Part shown: piece after piece, positions 24,626 through 37,100 of the stretch
How the letters are laid out: every line of letters starts with the position of its first letter
How positions within the stretch are numbered: position 1 is the first letter of the stretch
DNA from: Rhizophlyctis rosea
Lineage: Eukaryota; Chytridiomycota; Chytridiomycetes; Rhizophlyctidales; Rhizophlyctidaceae
Length of the DNA stretch: 64,000 nt
Reading direction: 5' to 3'
Assembly: GCA_027596075.1 (NCBI GenBank)
Contig: JADGJC010000082.1
Coordinates: 79,494-143,493, forward strand
Translations under genes and position numbers: made by a program
The notes under the pieces: model-generated
What the model was told of the DNA's origin: nothing
Databases searched by the model: none
The model's input: the letters and a program-made list of their open reading frames with translations, nothing else

Positions 24626-25388
24626 CATTCCCACCCATTGGGACCCGCACTTCCATCGCCGTGAGTCTCCCAGCCCCTCATGCCAAGTTGATGGTGGTGG
24701 AGGAGTAAACGGCATCTTGCCCTGTATCTAGTTAGCTAGGATAGGGTAGTAGTATTCATCCGCGATAGTATTCATTCTATTTCCCCCACTGCTTCCGACT
24801 GGCGAATCCACCTCACCAAAAAATGTTCGGTGAATCCCAGTCCCACCCCCCTGACTTACATAAATCCCCTTCCACTCCCTGGCGGAATTGTGGATGGGAG
24901 CTCTGACGGCAACTGCAGTTCTGGATGGAACTCGCTCTCGGTACCGGTACGTGTTTTGTCTTTGTCTTTTTTCTTTTGGTATTTTCAACTTTCGGATGGG
25001 GATTGGGGTGGTGGTGAGTCGACTGCTGGATTGAGGTGAGTGTCCCAGTGGAAGCTTGACTTCTCGTTATGCGACGCAGCCGGTTTTACGTCGGCGGAAT
25101 GTAGAAGCCATAGGATGTGGTAATAGATATGATGTAGTGTAGTTCATCTGTAGAGTAGAGTCTTGTAGATGGGTTACTATGAATCACCACCCACATCATG
25201 TAAATAGTCATAATGAATGCGAATGCCATCATGCATAATGCCATCAACGCACAATCTAATGGGTATCAACAAAGTAGTATACTGATGATTACAAAAATAC
25301 AAATACAAACCCTCCGTACAAAGCCCTAAAAACTCCATTCGAATAACACCGCTTGCCCTCCGCCCGCAAAACCCCAACTCATCAAATC

Positions 25389-28300
25389 TCACTCCCTCAT
25401 AAACTCCAACTCCAAAATCTCCTCAATCCCACACCGAATTCCCGGATCCTTCTCCAACATCCTCCCAACAGCCTCAACAGCCTCATCACCCACTCCCGAA
25501 AACTCCACGGGATTCTTCCTCCTTAACCGCTCCATCCGCCCTCGAATATCCACCCCTAAAATCTCTTCATCATTCTTAAACGGGTCCATCTTAAACAACA
25601 GTACATAAAGTAACGTTCCAAGCGACCAGACTTCCTGCGTTTGGGGGAAGTATCCCTCCTGTGGGCATTTTTGGGTCGTGACGGAGGTGGGTGTGGAGGT
25701 TGAGGAAGGAGTTGAGGAGGATGTGGATGCGGTTAGGGATTCGGGGGAGGCAAATTTCTTTGTGCCGTAGAAGAGGGTTATGGGGTGCGTTGGGGTTTGA
25801 GTTGCGGAGCCGAAGTCGATTAGTTTTGTTTCGAGGGTTTGGGGGTTTATTAGGATGTTTTCGTCTGTATGCGGAGCGTTTCGTTAGTTGGACCATCCGT
25901 GGTGGCGAAGATGTGAAGCATGGGCAGACCAGCGGATTCCACATGGACACCACCCTTTTCGGCTTCGTAGTTTGGCCGCATCCCTCCCCCAATCAACGAA
26001 ACAAAACTCACGCCAATACTCACCTTTAATATCATTATGACAAAACCCCATCCTATGCAACCCAACCACCATCTCCACAACCCCCCTAAAAACCCTCCTC
26101 GCAACATCTTCCCGAACCGGCCCATAAACCTCCACATAATCATACAAATCAATCCACTCCTGCCCCAAATACTCCATCGCAATAACATACTTCTTGCTCT
26201 CCGGGAAATAAAAATGGTCAAAGTAGGTGGGTGTTATTGACGGCGCGATGGTGCGAGATGAGGATGAGGACGGGTGGGAGAGGAGTTGGAGGAGGTGGAT
26301 TTCGAGGGGAATTCGGGAAGGGTGGGAGGGGGAAGGGTACCAGTGCCATATTGAGGAGGTGGAGATGAATTTTAGGATGCGGAGTTGGGAGGTGGGGATG
26401 TGGTGGGCTAGACGGACGGTGGAGTGGCCGCCGGAGCCGATGTGGATTTGGACCTGGGGTTTGTTGGGAGGTGTTAGTTGGCGGTTGCGACGAATATTCC
26501 CATTGCGCAAGGAAATTTGAACTCGTTTCATGCCAACATGACAACGTGGGCGAAGTTGATCTCACCTTATACTCCATCTCAAACCGAATCCTCTCCTCCT
26601 TCTCCTTCCTCGCCACATCAATCTCCACCACCTTCCCCTTCCCAACCCCCTTCCCACCCTTCCCCTTCCCAACCTCCCCACCCTCCTCCTTCATCACCCC
26701 CTCCTTCTTCCTCACCCCGCCGCTACTAGGCGCAACTTTCTTCTTCTCCCTACTTGGAATCAACCGCCGCAACAGCGGTGCCGTCACAGGTGTCGGGGCC
26801 GTCGCTGCCGGCGGGTGGACGTTCGATGACGGAGGGTGATGTGAGTATAGCTTTTTGAATATACCGTGGTGGAACCATTTATGTTTTTGAGTCGTCGTGT
26901 CCGTGGGTATGGGTGGAGTCATTGGGAGAGGTAGTGTGGGGTGGGAGGATTCGGCTATCGTCAAATCTGATGTCATCTCGTTTTTACCGTCATCCACTAT
27001 AGAGGGTTTAATTACTTTCCCTCCCGTATGGACAGAAGATGCGTCTTCATCATTGTCCAGAGCTCCCACCGCCTCCCCTTCCGAGATCTCTCCCTCCTCC
27101 TCCTCCTCCTCCTCCTCTTCCTCTTCCTCCCTCTCCACGCCCTTCCACAACCCACCCGCCGCGACCAACCCCCGTCCCGCAGGCGTCACAACCTCCACCT
27201 CCCCCTCCCCTTCCTCCTCTTCATCCTCATTTACAGCTGAAAGACTAACAGACTGTCCCAATTTGCTCAGCGAAAGCTTCTTAGCAGGTTCCACTCCCGC
27301 CCCCCAGGCGCTCTGCGCAACACCTGTCCGTGGTAGTGTTGGAGGAATGCCGTACCTTCCTTCCCCACCTCGACTCTCATTCTCTACTATTTCTTCCTCC
27401 TCCTCGACCTCCGGAATAGAAAGATTACTATTTCCCTGACTCATGCTCAACTTCATGTCAGACACGGGTCGCCATTTACGAAGCAGTCCTTCCTCGTTGT
27501 ACTTTTGTGGGTCTGGTTGAGCTGTGCGGGGTTGGGTAATGAGGTTTTGTGGGAAGTTGGTTGGGAGGAGGAGGGATGGTTGGTCATCGTCTTCCTCATC
27601 GTCAATTGACGCGAAGCGATCGTCGCCTTGTTCTTCTTCAACAACGGCATCTTCTCTTTGTAATGTTGCTAATGCAGTCACGGCGGGACGGGTGTTGGCA
27701 ACAGGTGAAGGACCCTCACTGGGAGCACGACTCCTCCTCCCTCTCGTTTCATCACCACCACCACCACCCAATTCCTTAACACCTACGGAAACAGCTCGCT
27801 CCCGCGGCGGACTAACGCTATGACTCCTCCTCCTTCTCCGTCCCGACTCGACAGCCGCCGAGCGTGATCTTCCACGCGTGTGATGATCCGCAGGTTTTGT
27901 CGGCATGTCTTCAGATGCGAGGAGGGCATCTTCTACGGCTGCTCGGCGCGCGTCGACGTCTGTTGAGGCTTCCCGGTGGTGAGACGTGTAAAGAGAAGCG
28001 GATGTGGTGTGTAGATGGTGGGTGAGAGTGTCTGTGGAGGGTGGGGTGGCGGAATCGTGGGCGTGCGGGGAAGGTGGTGGGGAGGCAATGATGGCGTCGA
28101 TGGGGATGTATGAATGTTGTTGTTGTTTCTGAGCAGATTTGGAATCCGGATGCGTGCCAACAGCTACTACAGGGTTCAAACTTTTCGCTGATGGTTTTGA
28201 TTTCGATTGACCCACTTTATCTGCAATCGAAATATCTGATGTTGACGACGTGATGATGGGTCCTACACTCTTCCCCGCCGCACCCGCCGTGACCGATACG

Positions 28301-28587
28301 CTCTTCCCTCCGCGCGTACTGGGCGTCCGACTCCTCGTCACAACCACCGTGAATTTCGGCTTCTCATCCACCTCCGCAATAGCATTATCCCGCGCCGAAT
28401 CATCGGAAGGTGGTGGATGTACAATGACAGGAAGTTCAAGTGTGCTATCGGTGTTGACCCCACCGTCTTTCATCATCGGCATTGACCCGTACCCTTCGTC
28501 ATCTCTACTGGGTTCCGGTCCCGCTTTTTGTTGCGCGGGTCCCGCGGTGTTGGTTTGGTGAGAGGGAGCGGGTGCAATGAGGGTCAT
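25389..28587 (-). CDS. Ser/Thr protein kinase with long disordered N-terminus
   Basis: It starts at the ATG at 28587. About 670 residues of Ser/Pro/Glu-rich disordered sequence (including a run of glutamates near 27060-27130 and SRSRS-like stretches) lead into a C-terminal kinase domain. After an intron near 26456-26567 the domain begins IGSGGHSTVRLAHH, with the Lys in LRILKFIS and the alpha-C Glu in LEIHLLQLL. A second intron (25869 to about 26025) splits the catalytic loop, which reads CHNDIKDENILI. DFG is present (KLIDFGSA). The activation segment ends YGTKKFASPESL, then VWSLGTLLYVLLF. The arrangement is CAMK/PAS-kinase-like, and no PAS domain was seen. HRD is HND here, so it is a non-RD kinase, probably active. 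Confidence 0.85.
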
Positions 28588-29479
28588 GGTTTATGTTCGT
28601 GTGTGAATAGTTATGATGTGACTGTTTTCGCAAAGTGTGGAAACGGTTAGGGGAATAATCATCACAGGAAGGGAGAAATGTAGAATCCATGGGCAGTGCA
28701 AATCGTGAAGGAACGACGCGCAAGCTTTCCATCACCTGAACTTCAACTTGAACATACAAGCTGCCAAAACTTAGCAAAGCAAAGGAGGTGGGGTGACGAA
28801 AAACGTGCAAAAAATCCCCAGTCAAAGTACCGCTCTTCAACCTAACACGTCACAGTGTCTAAACTAAAAAGATCACCGGCCCATCAGCAGCAAGTTCCGC
28901 GCAAAGAAAATACCGGTCGCCAACGACCATCGATCTCCCTACAATTCGACTGTTAGCGAACAATAGTGGAGCCATACCGGCAATGAGATGGAGGAAGGGA
29001 AATCCGATGGTTGATGAGCATTGATGAGCGTCGAGACACCCATCCCTTCGTTGTAAGGACCCTGAAACTGGGTCCGTGATTGGGGGTCGTATCAATAGTG
29101 TGCGGTGGCACACGAGGGGCCATGCTCGCTGCTCGGACCCATATGCTGATCTCAGCTCATGTTACCCAATCATGTTGGTCTTCTTGTTTCATGACGGAAC
29201 GGGTTTTTCGTGTCATTGCAAGCGACATGTTTAAGCCATTATTACACTTTTGCAATCGTCAAAATTCATTTGATAAATTACACAAGTGATTGCTACAATT
29301 TAGCCCACTTCACCGGAACTCCTCGGACAGCAACCACTCATACATAATCTAAAACACTTGCACAAAAAATCACATTTATTACAAAAAAGGACAACATATG
29401 CCGTATTTACATGCCAGTCTACACCCTCATCCGCACCGCGGACCATTCCGCCGGCGCACCAAATCCAAACGCCCACATT
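28588..29479. other. Intergenic, possible small exon
   Basis: No assigned gene. A minus-strand frame at 28859-29113 (ending VVGDRYFLCAELAADGPVIFLV) has amino-acid-like composition and splice-like signals, but no ATG or partner exon was found. Confidence 0.35.
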
Positions 29480-31186
29480 TTACCCCGCTTTCGCAGCGAA
29501 ATAAACCTGCCCCAAACACCTCAAAGCCTCCGCCCTCCTCCTCCTGACCTCCCTCGGCATCTTCTCCTCCCCCAAAACCTGATCACAAACCTCCCTCAAA
29601 ACACTCTCTACCTCCAATTTACTTCCCCGCCACAACGCCTCCATCCCCTTCGTCGCAGCCTCAAACTCTAGCTTCTGACGCAGCTCCGCCTCCTCGGGCG
29701 TCATCTCGTCCTCCGTGTCCGAATGATGCGAGTCCGCAGCACCATTTGATGTGCGGGCCCCGCCGGGAGGTTTCTCATGTACGGGGCTTGCGCCGTTTCC
29801 TCCGCTCCCATTCACCACCTCCCCACCCTTTCCTTTACCCTTCTCCTCCTTCTTCTTATCTATTTCCTGCAACTTGGCAAAACTAGCCTGCAGATCCATA
29901 GCGGTTTTGAACGTCCCCACCGTTTCATTGATGATGTGCGCCTTCTCCCTCATCAACCCAGCCACCCTGGACCCAAAGCCCCAAGCGCGACGGAACATTG
30001 GTCCGTCCTCTGCCTCGAATCTGGCAAGGTATTGCGACGCTTTGAGCTCATACGTGAAACCGATGGCGTGGAGGAGCTCGATTCCGTATGATTCAGTTTT
30101 GAGCTGTTCGGCTTCAAGGGCGGCAACGGTGCGGAAGGATTCCAGTGCTTCAGCGGAGAGTTGTTCGATGGTTGTGCCGATGGGCTGTTCCAGAATAGGT
30201 GTGGTCGCGTTGGGATCTGGGAGGGGGAAGGCGTCGACGTAGAGGGAAAGCTTGTTGACTAATGTGGACACGAGTTTGCTAACGCGTTGAGTTCGCACAA
30301 CAATTCGCTCTTCCAAATCGTTCCCGCCCTTTTCTTTTCCTTCAATTTTCTGCGTGTCGGAGTCCCCACCCGATAGAGCCTGAGCAAAATCCTTGGCAAT
30401 CGAGATCTCCCCGATAATGTCAACGAACTTGTCCCCTCCAAATTGTTGTTTGAAAAATTCTTCTGGATCGACGAATGTGGCTTCCGCACCAGATGATTGT
30501 TTTCCATGCATGTTGTAGAATGTGCGTCGTTGAGGATCTGACAGCACTATGATTGACAAAAGAGTGTAAGTGCTCCGCGACGAATGGATGACAATCGCAA
30601 AGGGGTTACTGTACCTTGATATGCTTCTGAGATCTTCTTGAACTTCTCATCTGCTTCTGGATCATCCGGATTTTTGTCTGGATGACACTTCATAGCCTTC
30701 ATGTAATATGCCTTTTTGATCTCTGCCGGAGTTGCGGTTGCAGCTACACAAAGTGTATCATAGTAATCCATGTCCAGCGGTTTCTCGTCTGCCTCCGACA
30801 GTAAGTAAACCAAACACCTTCGGTAGCAGCAAAACCGGGATTCTTACCACTACCCTTGGCCCCCCCGAACGCAAACCTCGACGTGGAAGACGGCTTTCTC
30901 TCCTTCTTCCCTTGCGCGGATCCGGGCCTTGCAGCGGAAGCCGAAGTGGCCGAATGTGGGACTTTGACAGTTTGGCGGCATGAGAAGCAGTCAAGTAGAT
31001 AGGAATCTGGGGAGCTCCCAGATGGGAGTGTAAACTCTACAATTGTTTTGCACGAGGGACAGGCTGCCGTTGCGGAGGGTCCTGGAGGACGGGTTGGTAT
31101 AGCAGACTATGGTCGCGATAGAGAAACCATTGTGAGAAACACTGTTGACGGAAGTTGCGGGGAAGAGTGTCCAAGCTTACCGCCAT
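29480..31186 (-). CDS. J-protein of the Caj1/Djp1 (DnaJ-X) class with N-terminal zinc ribbon
   Basis: This is an Hsp70 co-chaperone. The exon chain is 31186-31181 (ATGGCG), 31106-30848, 30788-30615 and 30546-29480; all phases agree. The second exon carries a putative zinc ribbon, [13 protein letters not shown]...[11 protein letters not shown] (two CxxC knuckles about 20 residues apart), then a Ser/Lys linker. The J domain follows: [28 protein letters not shown] and [14 protein letters not shown]. The DnaJ-X region runs [26 protein letters not shown] and later helices [24 protein letters not shown]. Yeast Caj1 and Djp1 act in membrane and peroxisome protein handling. The zinc ribbon is absent from those yeast proteins. 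Confidence 0.88.
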
Positions 31187-31647
31187 TGCCGAGGACGATT
31201 ATGGTAGCAAAAAAGACAAAAAAAGTGGCAAACGGAGCTGTCCAAGCGTACAACTGTTGTTCCTTCCGTGCGTCCCTCCTGTATTATGACAAATTGAGTA
31301 TTGTACGTGAGCGAGACCGGGTATAAACAAATTGCAGATCAATGTCAAAGTTTATTTTGGGTGGCCAAGTTGAGGATCCAGCTGTCCAGCTCGAAAACCA
31401 GCAGGCCAAGCGGAACACTCCGACGTGTGGCTGGTGTACACGTCATGTGGCACTGTAAAAGCCACGGGTCCTGTCAAGATGGCAGAGGTGGTCAAGAGCA
31501 AACCAAAAAGTCATCCTGAGGATGGGCACCCAGTAAGAAGTAAGAATACATTAAAGTTATGTTGATCGTATGCCCCATATGTCGGTAAATACATTACAAA
31601 AAGGTGTGTGAAATAAATGACTACATGGCTATGCTACATGGTTGTGA
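31187..31647. other. Intergenic between two J-protein genes
   Basis: Promoter side of the DnaJ-X gene and 3' flank of MDJ1. No feature was recognised. Confidence 0.5.
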
Positions 31648-33671
31648 TTATGCTGGGTTGTTCCCCTGACTCTCCTTCCCCGCTTCAGACCCTCCTTCCT
31701 TGCCCCCTTCCTTCCCCAAATTCTCCTTCAATTTATGGTATGCATTCTTGAAGAACCCTCCGCCCGCCTTCCCCGTGTCCTCCCCTTTCTCCTTTGCCGC
31801 CGGATTGGTCCCTCCGCTCGATGTACTCCGTCCACTTGCACTCTCACTACTCCCCGCCGCACCCCCTGCCCCTCCTTTCTCCGCCTTCTTCGCCCCCGCA
31901 TCCTCAACCCCAAAAACTTTCTTTAACAACTCTTTCTGCTCCGCCGTCAACTTTGAAGGAACCTGCACTTTCAGCGTGACAATCTGATCCCCTTTATACC
32001 CCAATGCGTTCGGTGTCGCAACGCCCCGTCCCCGCAATATACGCTTCGCCTGAGGTTGTGTTCCCGCCTCCACCTTTAAATCGACGTCCCCATCTACGGT
32101 CGGGACCCGGACGCTGCCTCCCAGTAGTGCAACGTGGAGTGGCACGACCGTGTCTACTAAAATATTTGAACCACTTCTTTTGAAAAGGGGGTCGTCCGCA
32201 ACCTGTAATGTGTGGGCAATGCATCAGTTTCAAAAGATGTTATAGAAACGGAATAGGAACGGTGATAACCAAGCAGATGAACAGATGAACTAACCTCAAA
32301 CTCAATTTGCAAATCTCCAGCCGGACCCGCGCCTTGCTCTGGTGCATCCCCTTTTCCTCTTACAGTCAGGACAATCCCATTGTCAACACCAGCAGGTATA
32401 TCAATAGTCACATTCGTCGCTTCTTCTACGCGCCCAAGGCCCTCGCATGACCCGCACCGTGATGACTCAGGAATGTGTTGCCCGCTCCCCCCACAAGATG
32501 GACACGACGTTGCGAATTGGAACCCTCCTTGTGTCATCCTGAGCTGTAGTTCGATGTAAGTACTTGGCGGCCATCCTACGCTAGGGCTGCGCATGCATGT
32601 CTCACCTGACCAGTCCCCCCACATTGCGCACACCGTTTTGGCTTTTGCCCCGGTTTCAGCCCCGAACCCGAACAAGGCTTACACCTATCCACCCGCTTCA
32701 CCCTCACAGTCTTCTTCGCCCCCTTCACAGCATCCATGAACGATATCCGCATCTTCATCTGCACATGTCGACCTCCAATCGGTCCACTCCTACCTCCCAT
32801 CCCGCCCATATTGCCGAAAAGCTCGTTGAAAATATCCGGCCCTCGTCGCGACTGTCCTCCGAATCCAAAACCCCCAAAACCTCCAAATGGATCGCCGCCA
32901 GGGAACCCACCCGGGAACCCGCCAAATCCTCCTGCCCCCGTAGGCCCCTCCCCACCCCCAAACGCCGAATGCCCGAACTGGTCATATTTGGCGCGTTTCT
33001 CATCGTCGGAAAGAATGTCGTATGCTTCTTGAATCTCTATGAACTTCTCTTTGGCGGTTGGGTCTTTGTTTGTGTCTGGATGATATTGTTTTGCAAGCTA
33101 GGCAGTAGACACGCTTTAGAGAGCATTCCACCAATCATTTAGACCGCTGCACTGACGATCATTACCTGATAGTACTTCTTTTTGACATCGCTGGTGCTGG
33201 CACTCTTGCTGACACCAAGCACCTCATACGCGTCACGCTTGGAAGCACTTGTCGGCCCTACACTCTTTCTGTCAGCTCCGCTTCCCTTGATTGAATGCAC
33301 ATGATCCCAACGATTAGATACCCACGTGTGGAATGAAATGATCTCTGTAGATTGGAAAGGACATTCGGGTTGAGTCCTTATATTTCACATATTGCAGGAC
33401 ATCCTTTGAGGGAACCCACCTTTGAACTATATGTTGAGCCAGACACTACACGCTCTGCAGATACAAACAGGTAAGTGCCAAGGCCACTGTTCACACTTCC
33501 AATCGACTGGCCCATACCTTTAGCCCGCATACAACTACCGTTACGCACAGACGGGCTGCGACGCGCGTGGGAAGAGCATAACTGCTGACACTGAACGTGA
33601 GTCGGCGCTGCTGCGGAGACTTTTCGAACAGAAGTGCGCGCCGAGGTTGCCAAACGCGCCGGGACGCCCAT
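31648..33671 (-). CDS. MDJ1: Mitochondrial type I DnaJ (MDJ1)
   Basis: This is the matrix Hsp40 that works with mitochondrial Hsp70. It starts at the ATG at 33671 with a basic, Ser/Ala-rich presequence ([19 protein letters not shown]). The J domain is split by introns: [24 protein letters not shown], then [12 protein letters not shown] with the HPD motif. It is followed by a Gly/Phe region ([13 protein letters not shown]). All four CxxCxGxG zinc repeats are present ([32 protein letters not shown]). The C-terminal substrate domain includes [11 protein letters not shown] and [24 protein letters not shown]. The tail is Gly/Ser/Lys-rich and ends at 31648. The whole architecture matches the family. 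Confidence 0.94.
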
Positions 33672-34166
33672 GTTTGATATTATGTCTGCAAATCCGATAC
33701 TGTTTGTGTGGTCACAAGTCCTAAGGAGACGAATGTATATATTGTGTGGGATCTAGCTTATGATGAAAACAGTGGAAAGTGATGGAAAATAGCTTCCACA
33801 AGTGTTTGGACCCGAAAACCACACGCGAAACGATCAGATCGCTTGAGCGATGACTCATGCTGCAATTGATAGATGGCTTGGCCCAGCTTGACGCCACAAC
33901 CGTGGACCTGGTTTACGTAATGAACGCGAGGGAGTTGTAAAAATAGCTTCCTCTTCTTCCTCTTCTTTCCCTTGCAGTTCCGTTACCCCCCATCTTCGCA
34001 TGCCAGTAGATACTCAACTATACAGCAAATTTACTGTTACATGCGTTGACATGTACCAATACATGAACAACTCTGACTTATGCTTGTAGACGACTTTCAC
34101 TGCCAAAAACCTGCTGCCCTGACACACAAACACCAAAAACCAAACCGCCCTTCCAACACGTTCCCC
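33672..34166. other. Intergenic, MDJ1 promoter side and methyltransferase 3' flank
   Basis: A TATATA-like element lies about 65 bp upstream of the MDJ1 start (33735-33742, minus reading). No gene was seen. Confidence 0.4.
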
Positions 34167-37100
34167 TCAATCCACCACAATCACATCCGCCTTCTCCTTC
34201 CTCCTCTTTGCCTTCGCCTTCCTCTGCTCCGACTTGTGCGCCGCTTTGCGAAACTCGCAAGCAAAGGCTTCTCCAAACGTCATGGGGACTGCGTTGGCAA
34301 TCTGCTGAAGCTGCGAGGCCGGCGAACCTTGCAATTTGATGGACTTGGCAACCGCTTCAAGAAATAATCGAAAGAATGGGACATCTGGAGCCGCGTTTTT
34401 TGTTTAAGCTATCAAACGACACATTCTCCCTAACTTACATTGCAAACGACGCAACTCCTCAATCGTACCCTGCCGAAAGTCCGGTCCTCCCCAAAGAGGA
34501 ACTTGCATCGGGTCACTGAGAATGGTAGGATGACCCTTACGGTCATTCAAACTCGGCGCACGCGCCAATCTCCCGTTGTATGGGCGCAATCTCTGAAACA
34601 TGTAACCCATTAATTTCCATGACGCAGCACTGAATTTTGAAGCCACAAGCCGCACCTGGCCATTCTCATCACAACAACCAGCCTTGTCCTGCTCCTTGAC
34701 GGACTCCCCAGGACGGAGATACTTTGCACGACTCCTTCATAGGATGAAATTAGAACAGGCTTACCACGGGAGTTGTATCGAGCACATGCCTCATCCTCTC
34801 TGTCATGATTGGAAGTGGACAGTAATGATCCGGGTGCTTGTAATCCTACGTCGAAAGTGTGACGACCAGAACATGATGGAACAATACATACTCGGCATAC
34901 CCTGTGATGACCATCAACTCCAATTCGCGGCAAATCTCCGATAGCGTCACGCATCGTACGCTCATCACAAACCGCGTATGGTTGATTCACCAGTCCTTCA
35001 ATTCTGCACAAATACACTCAAAACATCAGAAAACCATCCCACAAGTTGCTATCCGCCACTCTAATAGTATGTCTCACCTGTCACTCTTCGCGTCCTCTCC
35101 AATGGTAAAGTTACTCAAGTTCGACACCAAGTGTGTCTGCCTGGGCTTGTTAGGCAACACCTCATCCCATCTCGCTCCACGAATGAACACCCTATTGCGG
35201 GTTTGCTGAGTTCCCATTTGAAGGGCACTGAGGACGTCGAGACCGATTTGGTATCCATGGCGTAAGAGGACGATCTGCGCGACGGCCATGAATTGCCGGC
35301 TCCAGGTGTCTTGAACCAAGCCTCTGTGATGAATGCGTTTAGTGCGGATCAAAATATTTGGCCAGGAAGTTAATGGACACAGCGTACGTGACGTTCTCAA
35401 GAAGAAAGTAAGGGGGCCTTCCGATGATGACCAAAGAGATGGCCACCAGGAACGAGGCCCGATCGTACGTGGAGCTTGGCGAATCGGGAGCGCGATTGGC
35501 GAGCGAAAAGCCTTGGCAATCAGGACAGACCAAAAGCACAAGCTGAAGCAGGCAATCAATCATTTACCATTTGCTCAAGCAATAAAATCAAATGTCCGAG
35601 CCGAAAAGTCCCACCTCGCTCATGCGGGAAGCTCCTCTTGCCAAGTCCCTCACTTGATCATTGACGTCCAAAATGACTTGGAAGTTTCCATCAAATCCGC
35701 AACGGCACTTTCTCTTTCTGCTGAAAGTGCGGTCATGGTTGCAAGCGCTTGGAAGGTCGGTTCTGCAAAAATTTCATTAATAGGCATGCAGGGGAGAGAA
35801 GTCATCCGCGGTCGGCAAGTCCCAAAAACTCACTTGCAGTTCAAGATACTGCTGCTCAATGCGTCTTCATCGCATTCCATGATGCTGGGTAAAATAAGAT
35901 CAGATCGCATTGATCCGGATGTTTTCGACTGCATGTTGCAAACCTGTTGATGCGAAAGCTCGCGTTCGCGAAGGACGATGCCACAATCCCGGCGCCCGCA
36001 AATGCGCTGGCCACCGACAGGTCGCTCTGACATGGGTACCGAGTTTCCATGGAAGGATATTTTTTCCTGTATGATGGGTCGTGGATCCTTGCGATGGAAC
36101 CATCTTCGAATTGTTCGTGAGAGAGGAAAAGCTGAAGAGGAAAACATCAATGCGAAGCACCAGAAACATGTGGTAAAGCAAGACTCACTCGAGTCGCTGG
36201 TCCCACACCAACATCGAAATCCCTCAACCAAACCGGCAAACCCTCCGCACAATACTCCATGTCGACTTCCCTTCCGCCACGATACATGAAAAACTCCTCC
36301 ACACCGCATCTGATGAACTCGGCATCCGGAATAGCCCGCTCGCGACAACCACATTGACAATCCGACCCGTCGATCTTCAAGTACGAACGAAGCGAAATGA
36401 ACGCGTTCCCCTTGAGGTATTCGCCCTCCTTGATTTTCCTCCAGTCTGACTTCTTCACTTCAACCACATCGGAGATCCCACGACCTTCTTTTGGGCGCAG
36501 CTCCACAACGCAGGTCTCCTCCCCGTCGGCATCGGAAGCATCTTTCTCTTCCCCTCCTTCCTCGCCATGCGGATCCCACGCCCGAAACTCGTTCAACGAT
36601 TCGCCCCTTCGCCTGACGCTCGCCCTGACTTCCGTCACCTCCCTCCCGCGACAAAACACATGATCCCACCTGTCTCTCGGACACGTCACCCAACTGCGAT
36701 GCACCTTGACCTTCCCAATCAGGGATTCAATAGGCACGATAGGGCACGTATTTCCTTTGTCCAAATCGCCGGCACGCTCGTCACTCATGAACAGCTCCGA
36801 AAGGTCAAGCAGGCGATATTGCAAGGTGTTTCGCGGGTCCGAGTTCAGGTTCTCCCGCTTGCCGGCGGCGATCTTCGGGTCATCCTGATGGAAGTTTGTA
36901 TCAGTAATACCACCAGCGGAATGTCTCACAAACGGCTCGGTACCTTCAGACCGAAGGGCTTCCATAGACTCGTGTCTGGTAGCAATAGATACCACCTAAC
37001 ATGCACACTGATATCTCCCTTCTTGATTTCTTCCGGCTCGCCAACTTCATCGGCCTCGACATCATCATCGTCGTGATCCGAAAATCTCAGGTCCCCATTG

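Larger units (their letters stand above)
22440..25388. other. Gene-poor 2.9 kb stretch
   Basis: No gene is assigned. A TATA box lies at 24035-24042 (+), followed by short ORFs: ATG at 24096 gives a 59-codon frame with a hydrophobic end. At about 24547-24625 there are three imperfect 24-bp copies of a CACCTTCCCGTCAA-type unit. On the minus strand these read as repeated DGKVE-like residues inside a 116-codon ORF (24365-24715). An unrecognised short secreted gene is possible on the + strand from about 24070 to 25040. Confidence 0.4.

Noticed and set aside
26897..27439. + strand Ser/Pro-rich ORF
   Set aside because: Antisense shadow of the disordered part of the kinase gene.
29751..30242. + strand ORF with a Pro-rich start
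   Set aside because: Antisense of the DnaJ-X gene, with no independent support.
35880..36060. Apparent frameshift and in-frame stop in methyltransferase motif I-II (a frame reading LQHAVEN)
   Set aside because: A 59-nt GT-AG intron with a good branch point and polypyrimidine tract (acceptor ACCCAG) joins motif I directly to SIMECDEDAL in phase, and later introns agree too. The gene is intact and the AVEN reading is a coincidence.
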